Shown in pieces: positions 8,086 through 16,716 of a DNA stretch of 64,000 bases. The notes beneath the pieces were generated by a model. It saw nothing but the letters and a program-made list of their open reading frames with translations, did not search any database and was not told the origin of the DNA. This stretch comes from a virus. The stretch is from the IMG/VR virus record IMGVR_UViG_3300045284_000214, positions 1 to 64,000 of that record. One strand, 5' to 3'. Position 1 is the stretch's first letter. Each line of letters starts with the position of its first letter. The position numbers and the translations under genes were made by a program.

Positions 8086-8634
8086 ATGATCGGAATACGC
8101 TGCCATCTCTGCCGCGAGCGCTTCAGCTGGGACATCATGAAGGGCTATCCAACCCATTGTGAGTGCTGCAAGCAGTTCATCGGCATTGCTGAGGACGCCC
8201 CAGAAGTAGCCACCCCTTACATTTCGACCCAAAAGAAGCGGGGCAATACCGACGCCATCTATCGTGACATGGAGAACAAATCAGTGGCCCGTGCCGAGAT
8301 GGCTGCCGCCGAGACGGGCCAAACCATGGCCGAGGTCTCCCACCTCAAGATGACCGACATGAAGGATAATCTGAAGGAGGGTGATCAGGCCTTCTCGAAT
8401 AATCTCCAGAACAATCCTGTCCATCAGGCCATGCAGCAGGCTCCCGCTGGGGCCACGGGCTTCAGCAGTGCCAAGGCCATGGCTATCCAAGCCAGCGCCG
8501 GAACCAGGGTAGGGCCATTGCCTAATGCCGGAACAAACTTTATTCATGGCATGGGCGGTTTGCGAGACAAGCACTCCAGCAAATACCACGCTCCCGTCTC
8601 CAGTATGCCGGGGAATGGCACAAGGATCAGGTGA
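8086..8634 (+). CDS. zinc-ribbon phage protein of unknown role
   Basis: ATG at 8086 is preferred; a GTG at 8080 overlapping the terminase stop is an alternative. The N-terminal 30 residues hold CHLC and CECC pairs 20 residues apart, a zinc-ribbon. The middle is helical and rich in Met/Ala (MADVSHL-like repeats), and the C-terminus is low-complexity Gly/Ala/Ser. Placement between TerL and portal suggests a packaging or head-assembly accessory. I do not recognise a named family. Confidence 0.65.
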   Translation: MIGIRCHLCRERFSWDIMKGYPTHCECCKQFIGIAEDAPEVATPYISTQKKRGNTDAIYRDMENKSVARAEMAAAETGQTMAEVSHLKMTDMKDNLKEGDQAFSNNLQNNPVHQAMQQAPAGATGFSSAKAMAIQASAGTRVGPLPNAGTNFIHGMGGLRDKHSSKYHAPVSSMPGNGTRIR

Positions 8635-8855
8635 AGATCACGATGGATTGCTCAGACTGGCAACCATACTTCGCGTGGGTACCGGTCTACGTGGATGCCT
8701 ATGAGGTTGGGGAGATCAAGAATGGCAAGACGCGTTACCTAAAATGGGGTAATGTCGAGCGCAGACTGTGCATCAGAGTAGAAACTGAGGATGAGTCCCA
8801 ATTCGGGGTTAAATATCCAGTTTGGCGCTTCCGTCTGGCTAGGAAACCATTATGA
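8631..8855 (+). CDS. hypothetical protein, 74 aa
   Basis: GTG start overlaps the upstream stop by one codon phase (GTGA). The small protein is rich in aromatic and charged residues (DWQPYFAWVPVYVDAYEVG, then KTRYLKWGNVERRL), suggesting a compact beta fold. It lies in a run of three short coupled genes before the portal gene. No catalytic motif or membrane helix is seen. Confidence 0.6.
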   Translation: MKITMDCSDWQPYFAWVPVYVDAYEVGEIKNGKTRYLKWGNVERRLCIRVETEDESQFGVKYPVWRFRLARKPL

Positions 8856-9124
8856 ATTTTGCATCGCACGTTCCGTGGTATCGTCGGTTTGTCTTTGGCG
8901 ACCCGTGGCCTAACAAAACCTCATGGAAGGTTCTAGAGGCTGACGTGCGAGGCTCGTGGTTAATTGTAGAGCGGCATACGCGAGATTGTACCTGTTCCTA
9001 CTGTCGCAATGAACACGGACGCGGGGTGCTTTGGCTACCCCAAGACAGAAAGCGTGGCTGGCGTGTCATCAATCTATTCCACTGGCTATACATCCGCTGG
9101 ATTCCGGGTAGGGAACCAAAATGA
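8852..9124 (+). CDS. hypothetical protein with possible Cys cluster, 90 aa
   Basis: ATG overlaps the upstream stop (ATGA). A CTCSYCRNEHGRG segment near residue 50 could bind a metal together with flanking His, and Trp is unusually frequent (7 residues). The tail FHWLYIRWIPG is hydrophobic but too short for a confident membrane anchor. It belongs to the small-gene run between TerL and portal. Function unknown. Confidence 0.6.
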   Translation: MNFASHVPWYRRFVFGDPWPNKTSWKVLEADVRGSWLIVERHTRDCTCSYCRNEHGRGVLWLPQDRKRGWRVINLFHWLYIRWIPGREPK

Positions 9125-9381
9125 AGTCGGAGATATTCTCCCGAAATCTAGCTCTGGATGATGAGCAGCGGTTAGCCAAGAAAGGTCGATGGCGTTTACT
9201 GTGTCTGGTTTTGCCTCATAATTGGCACCATACTCACCTGTTTGATGAGCCGCCTGACTATAATCTACCTTATGGCATGCATAGAGGCTCATCACACTAT
9301 GCTGGCATCTGTCGGCGTTGCGGTGCTCGCGATCTATTCAGCGGCTCTTACCGGCCCTTGGAAACCAAGGAAGATTTTTAG
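9121..9381 (+). CDS. hypothetical Cys/His-containing protein, 86 aa
   Basis: ATG overlaps the previous stop (ATGA). The segment LVLPHNWHHTHLF (about residues 28-40) and AGICRRCGARDLFSG near residue 60 suggest a half zinc-ribbon. The last codon abuts the portal ATG. It is probably a small structural or regulatory protein expressed with the packaging genes. No family recognised. Confidence 0.6.
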   Translation: MKSEIFSRNLALDDEQRLAKKGRWRLLCLVLPHNWHHTHLFDEPPDYNLPYGMHRGSSHYAGICRRCGARDLFSGSYRPLETKEDF

Positions 9382-11133
9382 ATGCTCAACATACCCAGTG
9401 ACCGGAAGCAGCTAGTCGTCTGGGCGCAGAACCTGATCGAGGCTTGCCGGGCTAGTTCCGGCGACCGGGCTTCGCTCTATCGGTTGCTGGCGACACTGGT
9501 CGAAACCGGCACCGACGATCCTGCCGTCCGCTCCCGCATGAACCTGATGTACCACCATCTGCGCCGCACCGAATCGCATCTGTTCAGCCCGATCCAGATG
9601 CAATTTGCCATCGATTTCGAGCGGGAATATCCACGGGAAATCTATGAGCGCGGTCAGGCGGTTGGCCGGGTTTTGACCCGCAACTGGGCGCTGAACGACA
9701 CCGACCGGGCCTTTGCACAGGGCGTATTCGAGGCGCTGAAGTACGGGGCCTGCATCCTCAAGCAATGGGTTGAGGAATCAGGCCCCAAGCGCACGCCAAG
9801 ATACCGCCGCAAGCTGATCATGCCGTGGCAGTTCGGCGTCTACCGGGAGGACGAGAATGATCTCGATCTCCAGGATGCCATGTGTGAGACGACCTACCTG
9901 TCGATGCCACAGATATGGCAGCGCATCGCCCATCTGCCTGATGCCAGCAACTTGTTTAAACGCATCCAGTCTCATGCCCAGCGCGGTACGGCTCCCGATG
10001 ACCCCTCCAGCTTCCTCGGCAATATCCTATCGACCAACACCATCAATACCTCCGGCAATACGATTGCTGGTGCTGGTTCTCCGGGTGGTGTGGCTATATT
10101 CGGTGCTCCGTCTGCTCCTACGCCGGGAGCATCTGTGGACATTGATCTGGTCAAGTTCCACGAAATCTGGGTCAAGGGTCCGGAAGACTACGTCACCATC
10201 CAGATCATCGACCCCGATGTCCTGATCATGCCGTATTTCTCCGGCGACATCATGACGCGGAAGACCAACGCCCTGATCCCCGGCAAGATCAACAGCGGCA
10301 TTCATCCCTACACCCTGATCCAGCCCAACGAGACCTCGGGCAACTTCTGGGGCCGCAGTGAAATCATTGATCTCATCGAGCCGCAGGTCATGATCACCCA
10401 GACCACCAACGATGCTCGCCGATTGTTCGGGCTTCAGGTGGACAAGTATTTGGCCTTCACCGGGGTCGATGGCGATATCGATGAAGTCTATGACAGCATG
10501 CGTTCGGCTGGTTATTCGAACCTTGGCCAGAATGGTCAGGTCAACGATCTAACACCTAAATTCCCGCCGGAAACACTGCCTTACATCAAGTCGCTGATTG
10601 ACAGCTTCAACATCATCGGCGGCTTCCCGTCCGTGATGCAGGGTGAGGGCGATGCCGGTGTGAGAGCCGGGTCGCACGCCGATACACTGCTGAAGACCGG
10701 TTCGCCGCGTCTACGGAGCATGTCTCTGGCGGTAGAGCGCAACTGTGCCAAGGCTGGCAGCCTGACCCTTGATCTGGCTGAAGCCAAGGACGGCTCAAAT
10801 TACTGGACCAATGGCAAGACGATGGAATCCATCAAGGACACGGAATTCATCCTGAGCGATCTTCCGGATGACCGCCATGTTATTGTCGATTCCCACAGCA
10901 CTTCCCCGATCTTCATGGATGACCATGAGCAACTGGTAGCCTTCGGAGCCAAGCTGGGCTGGATCGGAGCCGAAGAAGGTATCGACATGATGCCGCTCCC
11001 CAACAAGGAGCTGCTGAAGGCCAAGTATGCAGAGCGCCAGGAAGCCGCTGCCAAGGAAAAACAAGAGATGATGCAGCGCTATCCTGACCTTGGAGAGAAG
11101 GTCGCGCTGAAATCCATAACCGGCAGGAAATAA
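9382..11133 (+). CDS. portal protein
   Basis: The 583-residue size, position between terminase and scaffold/capsid, and composition fit the dodecameric portal ring that forms the DNA channel. Features include an N-terminal helical region (SRMNLMYHHLRRTESHLFSP), a clip/wing-like beta region with low-complexity Gly/Ala (about residues 215-250), a long central stem region (FWGRSEIIDLIEPQVMITQ near 333), an LRSMSLAVERNCAK helix, and a basic C-terminal helix. A CGTTTAAACG-like word (GTTTAAACGC at 9954) occurs inside the coding frame. Confidence rests on synteny plus overall pattern. Confidence 0.85.
   Translation: MLNIPSDRKQLVVWAQNLIEACRASSGDRASLYRLLATLVETGTDDPAVRSRMNLMYHHLRRTESHLFSPIQMQFAIDFEREYPREIYERGQAVGRVLTRNWALNDTDRAFAQGVFEALKYGACILKQWVEESGPKRTPRYRRKLIMPWQFGVYREDENDLDLQDAMCETTYLSMPQIWQRIAHLPDASNLFKRIQSHAQRGTAPDDPSSFLGNILSTNTINTSGNTIAGAGSPGGVAIFGAPSAPTPGASVDIDLVKFHEIWVKGPEDYVTIQIIDPDVLIMPYFSGDIMTRKTNALIPGKINSGIHPYTLIQPNETSGNFWGRSEIIDLIEPQVMITQTTNDARRLFGLQVDKYLAFTGVDGDIDEVYDSMRSAGYSNLGQNGQVNDLTPKFPPETLPYIKSLIDSFNIIGGFPSVMQGEGDAGVRAGSHADTLLKTGSPRLRSMSLAVERNCAKAGSLTLDLAEAKDGSNYWTNGKTMESIKDTEFILSDLPDDRHVIVDSHSTSPIFMDDHEQLVAFGAKLGWIGAEEGIDMMPLPNKELLKAKYAERQEAAAKEKQEMMQRYPDLGEKVALKSITGRK
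9954..9963. repeat. GTTTAAACGC copy inside portal gene
   Basis: This copy of the recurring palindromic word reads in frame as Leu-Phe-Lys-Arg. Being intragenic it may be incidental, or a roadblock/stoperator-type site. Confidence 0.4.
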
Positions 11134-11774
11134 TGATTGCAGCGCTCTACGTGGCTAAAAACGGAAGCTATATCGACCTGCCTGATGTTGACCCGTGGAC
11201 TGAGGCTCGTGATGCACGTCTCTATGCTGGTCCACACCCGGTCATCGCTCATCCGCCGTGTCAGCGTTGGGGAAAGATGTGGTTTGGGTCCCCTTTCGCC
11301 GTCAAACGAACAGGTATTCGTAAAATCAAGGGAGATGATGGTGGCTGTTTCGCTGCGGCGCTTGCTTCAGTAAGAAAATGGGGAGGCGTTCTGGAGCATC
11401 CACATGGAAGCCACGCTTGGGCACACTTCGGTCTTAACAAGCCGCCACGGCAGGGCGGCTGGATAGCTGCCGATTTCGAAGGCGGCTGGACTTGTTGCGT
11501 TGAACAGGGGCGCTATGGCCACTATGCACGCAAGCCGACATGGCTTGTCGCCTATCATTGCGAGTTGCCAGAACTCGACTGGGGTGAGAGTGAGCCGAAT
11601 TATGATCCAGAGATCGTTGCGCGGGTGGGATTGCAGCGAGCCAAGCGCCTTGGCGAGGTTTGCGGAAGGGGTGGAGGCGTGGACAGCAAGCCGAGAATTT
11701 CGACGCCAGAACCATTCCGTGACTTACTTCTGTCGGTTGTCCGCACGGCAAACGCCTCGGAACTGGCTGCTTGA
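11133..11774 (+). CDS. PPCQ-motif protein, possible degenerate cytosine methyltransferase relative
   Basis: ATG overlaps the portal stop (TAATG). The segment VIAHPPCQRWGKMWFG near residue 38 contains Pro-Pro-Cys-Gln, the catalytic-loop motif IV of C5-cytosine methyltransferases; GGVLEHPHGSHAW near 85 resembles the ENV-type neighbouring motif in position. A canonical SAM-binding N-terminus (motif I FxGxG) is missing and the protein (213 aa) is shorter than Dcm. It may modify a base with another cofactor, or be a truncated descendant. Its place between portal and scaffold genes is odd for a methyltransferase and suggests a late cargo gene. Confidence 0.5.
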   Translation: MIAALYVAKNGSYIDLPDVDPWTEARDARLYAGPHPVIAHPPCQRWGKMWFGSPFAVKRTGIRKIKGDDGGCFAAALASVRKWGGVLEHPHGSHAWAHFGLNKPPRQGGWIAADFEGGWTCCVEQGRYGHYARKPTWLVAYHCELPELDWGESEPNYDPEIVARVGLQRAKRLGEVCGRGGGVDSKPRISTPEPFRDLLLSVVRTANASELAA

Positions 11775-11813
11775 CAGCGAAATCAAAGCCCTATACCGAT
11801 TGCTTTGCCTAGA

Positions 11814-11823
11814 CGTTTAAACG
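11814..11823. promoter_or_regulatory. CGTTTAAACG palindrome upstream of 11841 gene
   Basis: A perfect 10-base palindrome 17 bases before the ATG at 11841, followed by AGGACG. It is one of five perfect copies in the window and lies at a gene border, as expected for an operator or a boundary/recombination sequence. Confidence 0.5.
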
Positions 11824-11840
11824 AGGACGCTAAGTTAAGC

Positions 11841-12281
11841 ATGGCCCTACCCGGTCTCGCATCCACGATGCCAGCGTCAGCCACTCCTCCCATGGCGGGC
11901 GCTGGTGGCGCTCCGCCGCAGAAGACCCCTCCCTTCGGTTCGTCACCCGCTGTGACCCCGAATGCGAATCAGGGCTTTCAGGTAGCCGGGATGATGAAGG
12001 TCGGTACCGCGCTGAAGATTCTGACCGGCGCATTGAACGATTACGGCCCCACCTCCGAGGAGGGCCAAGGAATTCTGAAGGCGCTTACGTCGCTTTCAAA
12101 ACTGGCCAAGCCGGGTTCTGTCAGCCCGGCGGGTGAAGCTAACCAGCTTCAGAAGGCTCAACTGCAGAACGCGCAGAACAGCTCTCTGATGGCTGCCACG
12201 AAGCAGGGAATGGACCAGCAGCAGGCTGGTGGCCCCGGAGGCGCTCCACCGCCTCCCTCGCCGCCGCCCGGTGTCGGTTAA
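11841..12281 (+). CDS. Pro/Ala/Gly-rich head-assembly-region protein
   Basis: The ATG at 11841 (MALPGLASTMPAS) is preferred over an upstream TTG at 11805, which lies over the CGTTTAAACG site. The 146-residue protein has disordered Pro/Gly-rich ends and a central helical part (MMKVGTALKILTGALNDYG, ALTSLSKLAKPG, ANQLQKAQLQNAQNSSLMA). Such proteins near the scaffold are often assembly factors or minor head proteins. No specific family recognised. Confidence 0.65.
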   Translation: MALPGLASTMPASATPPMAGAGGAPPQKTPPFGSSPAVTPNANQGFQVAGMMKVGTALKILTGALNDYGPTSEEGQGILKALTSLSKLAKPGSVSPAGEANQLQKAQLQNAQNSSLMAATKQGMDQQQAGGPGGAPPPPSPPPGVG

Positions 12282-12295
12282 CAAGGGAGAAGACA

Positions 12296-12463
12296 ATGGC
12301 TGTCGATATCTTCAAGAATTCCACGATGAAGCTGCCCAAGTCCGACAAGCAGATCGTGCGCGTAGACATGGAAGAGGACGAGCTTCAGGGCCGCAAGGAC
12401 CATCTTCCGAACCAGGAGAAGTCCGACATCCTGAGCATTTCCCACGTCACCAGCCGGAAGTGA
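12296..12463 (+). CDS. small hypothetical head-region protein, 55 aa
   Basis: A short gene with a strong AAGGGAGA Shine-Dalgarno and ATG at 12296, ending TGA at 12463, 3 bases before the next ATG. The product starts MAVDIFKNSTMKLPKSDKQI and is highly charged, with a KDHLPNQEKSDI stretch. Its tight packing between two real genes and good ribosome-binding site support it. It might be a scaffold-associated peptide; function unknown. Confidence 0.7.
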   Translation: MAVDIFKNSTMKLPKSDKQIVRVDMEEDELQGRKDHLPNQEKSDILSISHVTSRK

Positions 12464-12466
12464 TCC

Positions 12467-13063
12467 ATGCCCGTCGAGGTCGATGAACACCAGTTAGCCA
12501 ATCTTCAGAACACCGCGAAGATTGTGCAGGGGTTGCTTCAGAACCCGAAGACCCGTGGCAAGGTGCTGGCCGCCTACAAGGAGGCCCATCCCAACGCCCA
12601 CGTTCCCGAGATCGACTCCCAGGTTCCGGTGATGCAGCGCATCCAGGGCATCGAGAATGCCGTGGTGCAGTTCATCAACGAATCCAAGGCCCAGAACCAG
12701 CAGAAGGAAGTCGATCAGCAGATTTCCCGGCTCAAGGCCGACCAGGAGAAGGGTCGCAAGCTTCTGAAGGACAAGGGCTATACGCCAGAAGGCATCAAGG
12801 CTCTGGAAGAGTTCCGCGATACCAAGGGTCTTGTCGAATACGAGGATGCAGTTCGCCTCTACGAACTCGACAACCCTCCGCCCCAGGTCAACGATCCATC
12901 TGGCCTCGGCGGCCACAACTTCTTCGAAGCCATCAAGCACGAAGCCGACCAGAACGATTTCCACAAGCATCTATTCGAGACCCAAGGCAACAACGATGCC
13001 GTGGTGGAACGTGAAGCCATGAATGCGATCAGAGAACTCAGGGGCGCGGGTTCGCGTCGGTAA
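12467..13063 (+). CDS. probable scaffolding protein
   Basis: Directly precedes the major capsid gene. The 198-residue product is strongly helical and charged: AVVQFINESKAQNQQKEVDQ, ISRLKADQEKGRKLLKDKG and a C-terminal basic/helical end (REAMNAIRELRGAGSRR). Gln/Lys/Glu-rich coiled coil plus basic C-terminus is the usual look of phage scaffolds, which bind the coat protein and leave before DNA entry. The call is by position and composition rather than motif. Confidence 0.65.
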   Translation: MPVEVDEHQLANLQNTAKIVQGLLQNPKTRGKVLAAYKEAHPNAHVPEIDSQVPVMQRIQGIENAVVQFINESKAQNQQKEVDQQISRLKADQEKGRKLLKDKGYTPEGIKALEEFRDTKGLVEYEDAVRLYELDNPPPQVNDPSGLGGHNFFEAIKHEADQNDFHKHLFETQGNNDAVVEREAMNAIRELRGAGSRR

Positions 13064-13080
13064 CTAGGAGATAGACCATC

Positions 13081-14130
13081 ATGCCGATCAGCGGTACCGG
13101 GGTTGTCCCGTCAGGGCAATTATATACTGAGTTGGCCGCCGTCACGAGACGGGCTTTTGTTCCTCAATTAGTTGTCCAGCTGTACTATGCCTCCCCGTCC
13201 CTCTTCTACATGATGGGCAATGCGCAGAAGGCGGCGGGCGGCCTCAATCAGGTCACCGTGCCTGTTCAGGGCCAATCCATGGTGCAGGGCAACTTCACCG
13301 GTTATGGTGGTGGTTTCCCGCAGCCCGTGGTCATCCCCGGCGTGCAGGACGGCCAATGGAATCTGGCCTACTGGGTGGTTCCGATCCCGATCCCGTTCGG
13401 TGAGAGTGTGATCCAGTCCACCGAAGCGGTCATCCCGCTGCTCAAGGCCCGCATGAACGACGCTTATGCGGTGACGAAGCAGAAGATGGCTTCGCTGCTC
13501 TACACCAACAACAGCGCCAACCCGCTGTATCCGGACAGTTTCCAGTCCGCGTTCGACAACGGCACCAACTTTGCCACCTACGGCGGCATCAACCGCACCA
13601 CCACCGGCAATTCGTTCTGGCAGGGCCAGTACATCAATCTTGCCGCCACCCCCTACACCGGGTTCTCGATTGCCACGCTGGGCATGAGCAAGACCTCGAT
13701 GTCCACGGTGCTGGCCAAGGTTACCGATACCGCAGGCGGCGAAAAGCCCACGGCGGTCATCATGAACCCCGGCGATTACGCCACGCTGAACAACTCGATC
13801 ACCGGCACCGAGAATGTCTTTGTCGATCCCAACAAGGAATACGGCGGTTCTTCGGCCTCGATCCGGTCTGTGTTCACCAACATCTACATTGCTGGCGTTC
13901 CGATCTTCGCGGACCACTTCTGCCCGCAGGGAAGCATGTTCATCTTCAACGCCAAGTACACCGCGATGTACCTGTCGGAGGATGCGGCATTCGACTTCTC
14001 CGGCTTCCAGAGCCTGATCCCGCTGAACCAGATCGGCCAGCAGGGCATCGTGGTCTGCGGCTATGATCTTCTCTCGACAAAACCGGTGTCAGGCGCTTGG
14101 GCGTATGGCATTGGCAACCCGGCCTTCTGA
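13081..14130 (+). CDS. major capsid protein
   Basis: At 349 residues, beta-rich, without Lys/Arg-rich tracts, it follows the scaffold and precedes a decoration-like gene. Segments such as QVTVPVQGQSMVQGNFTGYG and FADHFCPQGSMFIFNAKYTA have the extended strands and Asn/Gly turns of HK97-fold coat proteins. The gene has the highest GC and most biased codon use in its neighbourhood, typical of a highly expressed coat protein. ATG follows TAGGAGATAG. A terminator lies downstream of the next gene. Confidence 0.88.
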   Translation: MPISGTGVVPSGQLYTELAAVTRRAFVPQLVVQLYYASPSLFYMMGNAQKAAGGLNQVTVPVQGQSMVQGNFTGYGGGFPQPVVIPGVQDGQWNLAYWVVPIPIPFGESVIQSTEAVIPLLKARMNDAYAVTKQKMASLLYTNNSANPLYPDSFQSAFDNGTNFATYGGINRTTTGNSFWQGQYINLAATPYTGFSIATLGMSKTSMSTVLAKVTDTAGGEKPTAVIMNPGDYATLNNSITGTENVFVDPNKEYGGSSASIRSVFTNIYIAGVPIFADHFCPQGSMFIFNAKYTAMYLSEDAAFDFSGFQSLIPLNQIGQQGIVVCGYDLLSTKPVSGAWAYGIGNPAF

Positions 14131-14142
14131 GGAGCACCGACA

Positions 14143-15264
14143 ATGAGCGGAAGAATTTCAGGTTCCGGGGTAGGTCTCCAAATCCCCAGCTACTACTTTC
14201 CAACGGAGATCAATCCGGCCAACACGCCGCTTGATCTTGCCAGCGCCATTCAGGGCCTGTCTCCGGGGGATGCCATTGCGGTGCCCGCCGGTTCGTGGCT
14301 CCTGAACCCGGGTCCGTATTCGGTCATCCAGTTCATGGACCCCGTTACCCAGGTCTGGCGCGGGCTTAGTTCTGCTCTGGTCAAGACCGTCCCGGTCATC
14401 AGCGATGGTTTCAACTATCGGGTTGCCAACCTGACCGGTTGCCCGGTTACGGCGGTGGTCACCACGGGCGGCTCCGGCTACGTTCAGGCCTCCACCACGG
14501 TCACCTCGTCCTCGGGTGGCTCGACGTGGCGCGCGGTCGTGGGCGGCATGTGCTCGATCTCGACCATCTCCAATGCGGGTTCTGGCTACGGCATCCCGCC
14601 GATGGTGTTCATTGCATCCCCGCCGGTAGGTGGCGTGCAGGCATCCGGTTATGCCACCATCCAGACCGGAACCGTGTCAGCAGTTACCTTGACCAACGTA
14701 GGCGGCGGATATGTAACCGCACCGACCGTAGTCATCGTCACCAGCCCCTACGATCCGAACTTCATCGCTGGATCGACCATCGTTCAGGCTGTTGCGGCCA
14801 TTACGCTGGTGGGCTCCGGTTCGATTGCGGCCATCGTCTGCACCGACAACGGTGCCTCGATTGCGGCAGCCCCGACCCTGACCATTGCCGGTGCCGGTAC
14901 TTCCGGTGCGGCGACCGCGCTGCGGATGTCCACCTTCGTCTCGGCCACCGCTGCCTCGGCGGGGACGTGGACCGGTGGTGCCTACATGACCACGGTTGGT
15001 GGCGGTGCCGGTGCAACGGCCCAGTTCGCCAACCCGGCCATCGACGGTACGGCCTTCATTCCGCGACCGGCGCAGGTTCTGCTGTCGGGGGCGTCCTCGA
15101 CCATTGCCAGCGTGGCCACGATCTACGATGGCGGCCTGTTCGTCAGCGCCCCGACCGTGGTGGTTGGTGCAGTCGGCGGCAACCTTACCCCGGCATCGGT
15201 GGTGACTGTCACCGCTACCTACGCTGGCGCGGCCGATACCTGCCTGTTGCAGCCAGCGCCATAG
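14143..15264 (+). CDS. capsid decoration/head-fibre-like protein with GGxGYxxxPTV repeats
   Basis: Follows the capsid gene by 12 bases with a GGAG ribosome site. After an N-terminal ~90-residue domain, it is made of repeating beta units: TTGGSGYVQASTTVT, SNAGSGYGIPPMVFI, TNVGGGYVTAPTVVI and further variants. Gly-x-Gly-Tyr followed by Pro-Thr-Val forms a short hairpin repeat seen in phage fibres. The same motif occurs inside the connector protein at 16703. It probably coats the head or forms head fibres. The coding strand is extremely rich in GC and repeat DNA. Confidence 0.65.
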   Translation: MSGRISGSGVGLQIPSYYFPTEINPANTPLDLASAIQGLSPGDAIAVPAGSWLLNPGPYSVIQFMDPVTQVWRGLSSALVKTVPVISDGFNYRVANLTGCPVTAVVTTGGSGYVQASTTVTSSSGGSTWRAVVGGMCSISTISNAGSGYGIPPMVFIASPPVGGVQASGYATIQTGTVSAVTLTNVGGGYVTAPTVVIVTSPYDPNFIAGSTIVQAVAAITLVGSGSIAAIVCTDNGASIAAAPTLTIAGAGTSGAATALRMSTFVSATAASAGTWTGGAYMTTVGGGAGATAQFANPAIDGTAFIPRPAQVLLSGASSTIASVATIYDGGLFVSAPTVVVGAVGGNLTPASVVTVTATYAGAADTCLLQPAP

Positions 15265-15301
15265 CTACTCCCAACGCAAGCCGTCATGCTTGTGAAACTC
15301 C

Positions 15302-15334
15302 GGCGGCATGGGTATCATCCTGTGCCGCCTTTTT
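15302..15334 (+). terminator. rho-independent terminator after capsid/decoration genes
   Basis: GGCGGCA (15302-15308) pairs with TGCCGCC (15323-15329), loop of 14 bases, followed by five T. It ends the highly expressed capsid unit while the connector gene starts 16 bases later, so it could tune down downstream expression. Confidence 0.8.
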
Positions 15335-15349
15335 CTTATCGGAGTCACG

Positions 15350-16084
15350 ATGCTCGATCAGTACGTTCTCCGTACCCAGCAGCTTTTGCAAGCGCCCGCC
15401 GCCCCGACTGAATTGTACGCGGAAGCAGACATCATCCAGTGGGTCAATCAGGGCCGTGGCCAGCTTGCCGGTGAAGGCAAGTGCATCCGGGCTATCGGCA
15501 CGTTGCCAACCGTGATCGGGCAGCGGGCCTACAACTTCTCCAGCATCAACTTCGGCACCAGCGCCATTACCGGCATTGCAGGCGCAATCAATGTTCGCAG
15601 CATCCAGGTTGGCGTCGGGGATGGGCTGAAATGGATCAATGCCCGTGGCTGGACGTGGTTCAACTTCTACAACATGAGCAACGTGACGCCTCAGCAGGGT
15701 GAGCCTGCAGAGTGGTCCCAACTGGCTCAGGGCACCACAGGTTCATTCTACGTCGATCCCCCACCGGATACCGTTTATACGCTGTCCTGCGACTGTGTGT
15801 GCCAGCCTATCGATCTGGTGGATGACACTACGGTGGAGGCGCTGCCCTATCTGTGGACCGATGCCGTGGCCTACTTTGCGGCCTATCTGGCCTTTCTGTC
15901 GGCGCAGTCTCCGGCTCGACAAAACGATGCAGCCCGCATGTTCGAGCACTACAGCACGTTCGTAGACCGGGCCCGTCAGTTCGCTACCCCGGATGTCAAC
16001 TACACCATGTACCCACAATCAAAAGATCCAGCCCAGCTTGCCAAGCTCGGCCTGTCACCCAAGAGCGCCGCTGGAGGTGGCTAG
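15350..16084 (+). CDS. head-tail adaptor/tail tubular A-like protein, paralogue 1
   Basis: ATG at 15350 has GGAG 5 bases upstream; an earlier ATG at 15308 sits inside the terminator hairpin and is rejected. The N-terminus LDQYVLRTQQLLQAP is followed by a DIIQWVNQGRGQLAGEGKCI helix and the rest is beta-rich with GSFYVDPPPDTVYTLSCDC. The same layout recurs in the gene at 16703, so the pair are paralogues. Such proteins form the ring between portal and tail hub in podoviruses. 244 residues, normal size. Confidence 0.7.
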   Translation: MLDQYVLRTQQLLQAPAAPTELYAEADIIQWVNQGRGQLAGEGKCIRAIGTLPTVIGQRAYNFSSINFGTSAITGIAGAINVRSIQVGVGDGLKWINARGWTWFNFYNMSNVTPQQGEPAEWSQLAQGTTGSFYVDPPPDTVYTLSCDCVCQPIDLVDDTTVEALPYLWTDAVAYFAAYLAFLSAQSPARQNDAARMFEHYSTFVDRARQFATPDVNYTMYPQSKDPAQLAKLGLSPKSAAGGG

Positions 16085-16716
16085 TGGCCGACGACGACTA
16101 TCAGACCCAGCTAACACCGGAGGAGGAAGGCCAGTTCCAGACGTGGAAAGGCCAGAACATGCCGCTGGATTCCGGCGCTGACTACGACCAGCGCGGCGCG
16201 TTCAAGATGGGGCTAACGGCTGGGCCAAACGGGCACTGGCCTGACACCTTCAAGAAGCCGAATCATCCTACCTTTAGCGACCAATCGATGTATTCTAGGT
16301 TTGCCCCTGAAAAGGCAGGACACTGGGAAGGCGAGACCTATATCCCGCCAGCAGGAGCTAACCCAATGGCAGACGAGAAAGAGCCGAAGCCTCAGCCTCA
16401 AAGCAATGCAGCACCAGCCGGGGGCAGTCCTTCCGGCGCAACGGAAGGCCCTGCTGGGACAGTCTCCATCCCTGGTGGATTGGCACAGTTTTTGATCAAG
16501 TTCATGAAGTCCAACCCTGACATTGCCCGTGAGATATCCACCCGCATGAATGCGGTCATCCATGGCCAGCAGCTTCAGGGCCTGAAGGCGGCTAGTGCTC
16601 CGGGACAGCCTCCACAGCCCATGGGAGCGGCTCCTCCGATGGGTGCAGCGCCACAGCCGATGGCTGGCACCCCCGCTCCAATGAGGCCTCCGGGACTTCC
16701 TAATGGCGCTCAATGA
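16084..16716 (+). CDS. structural/connector-region protein with GHWPDTFKKPNHPTFS motif
   Basis: GTG overlaps the upstream stop (TAGTG). Residues ~35-75 contain DYDQRGAFKMGL and GHWPDTFKKPNHPTFSDQS, a conserved pattern of phage minor structural proteins of unknown function. The C-terminal half is Pro/Gly/Ala-rich disorder (PMGAAPPMGAAPQPM) after a FLIKFMKSNPDIAREIS helix. It overlaps the second adaptor gene by 14 bases, which keeps expression coupled within the connector unit. Confidence 0.7.
   Translation: MADDDYQTQLTPEEEGQFQTWKGQNMPLDSGADYDQRGAFKMGLTAGPNGHWPDTFKKPNHPTFSDQSMYSRFAPEKAGHWEGETYIPPAGANPMADEKEPKPQPQSNAAPAGGSPSGATEGPAGTVSIPGGLAQFLIKFMKSNPDIAREISTRMNAVIHGQQLQGLKAASAPGQPPQPMGAAPPMGAAPQPMAGTPAPMRPPGLPNGAQ

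Noticed and set aside
13168-13917. 249-codon minus-strand frame inside the capsid gene
   Set aside because: Antisense to the major capsid protein; Arg/Gly/Val-rich with no ribosome site.
15308-15349. earlier ATG for the adaptor gene
   Set aside because: It starts inside the terminator hairpin; ATG 15350 has a proper GGAG.
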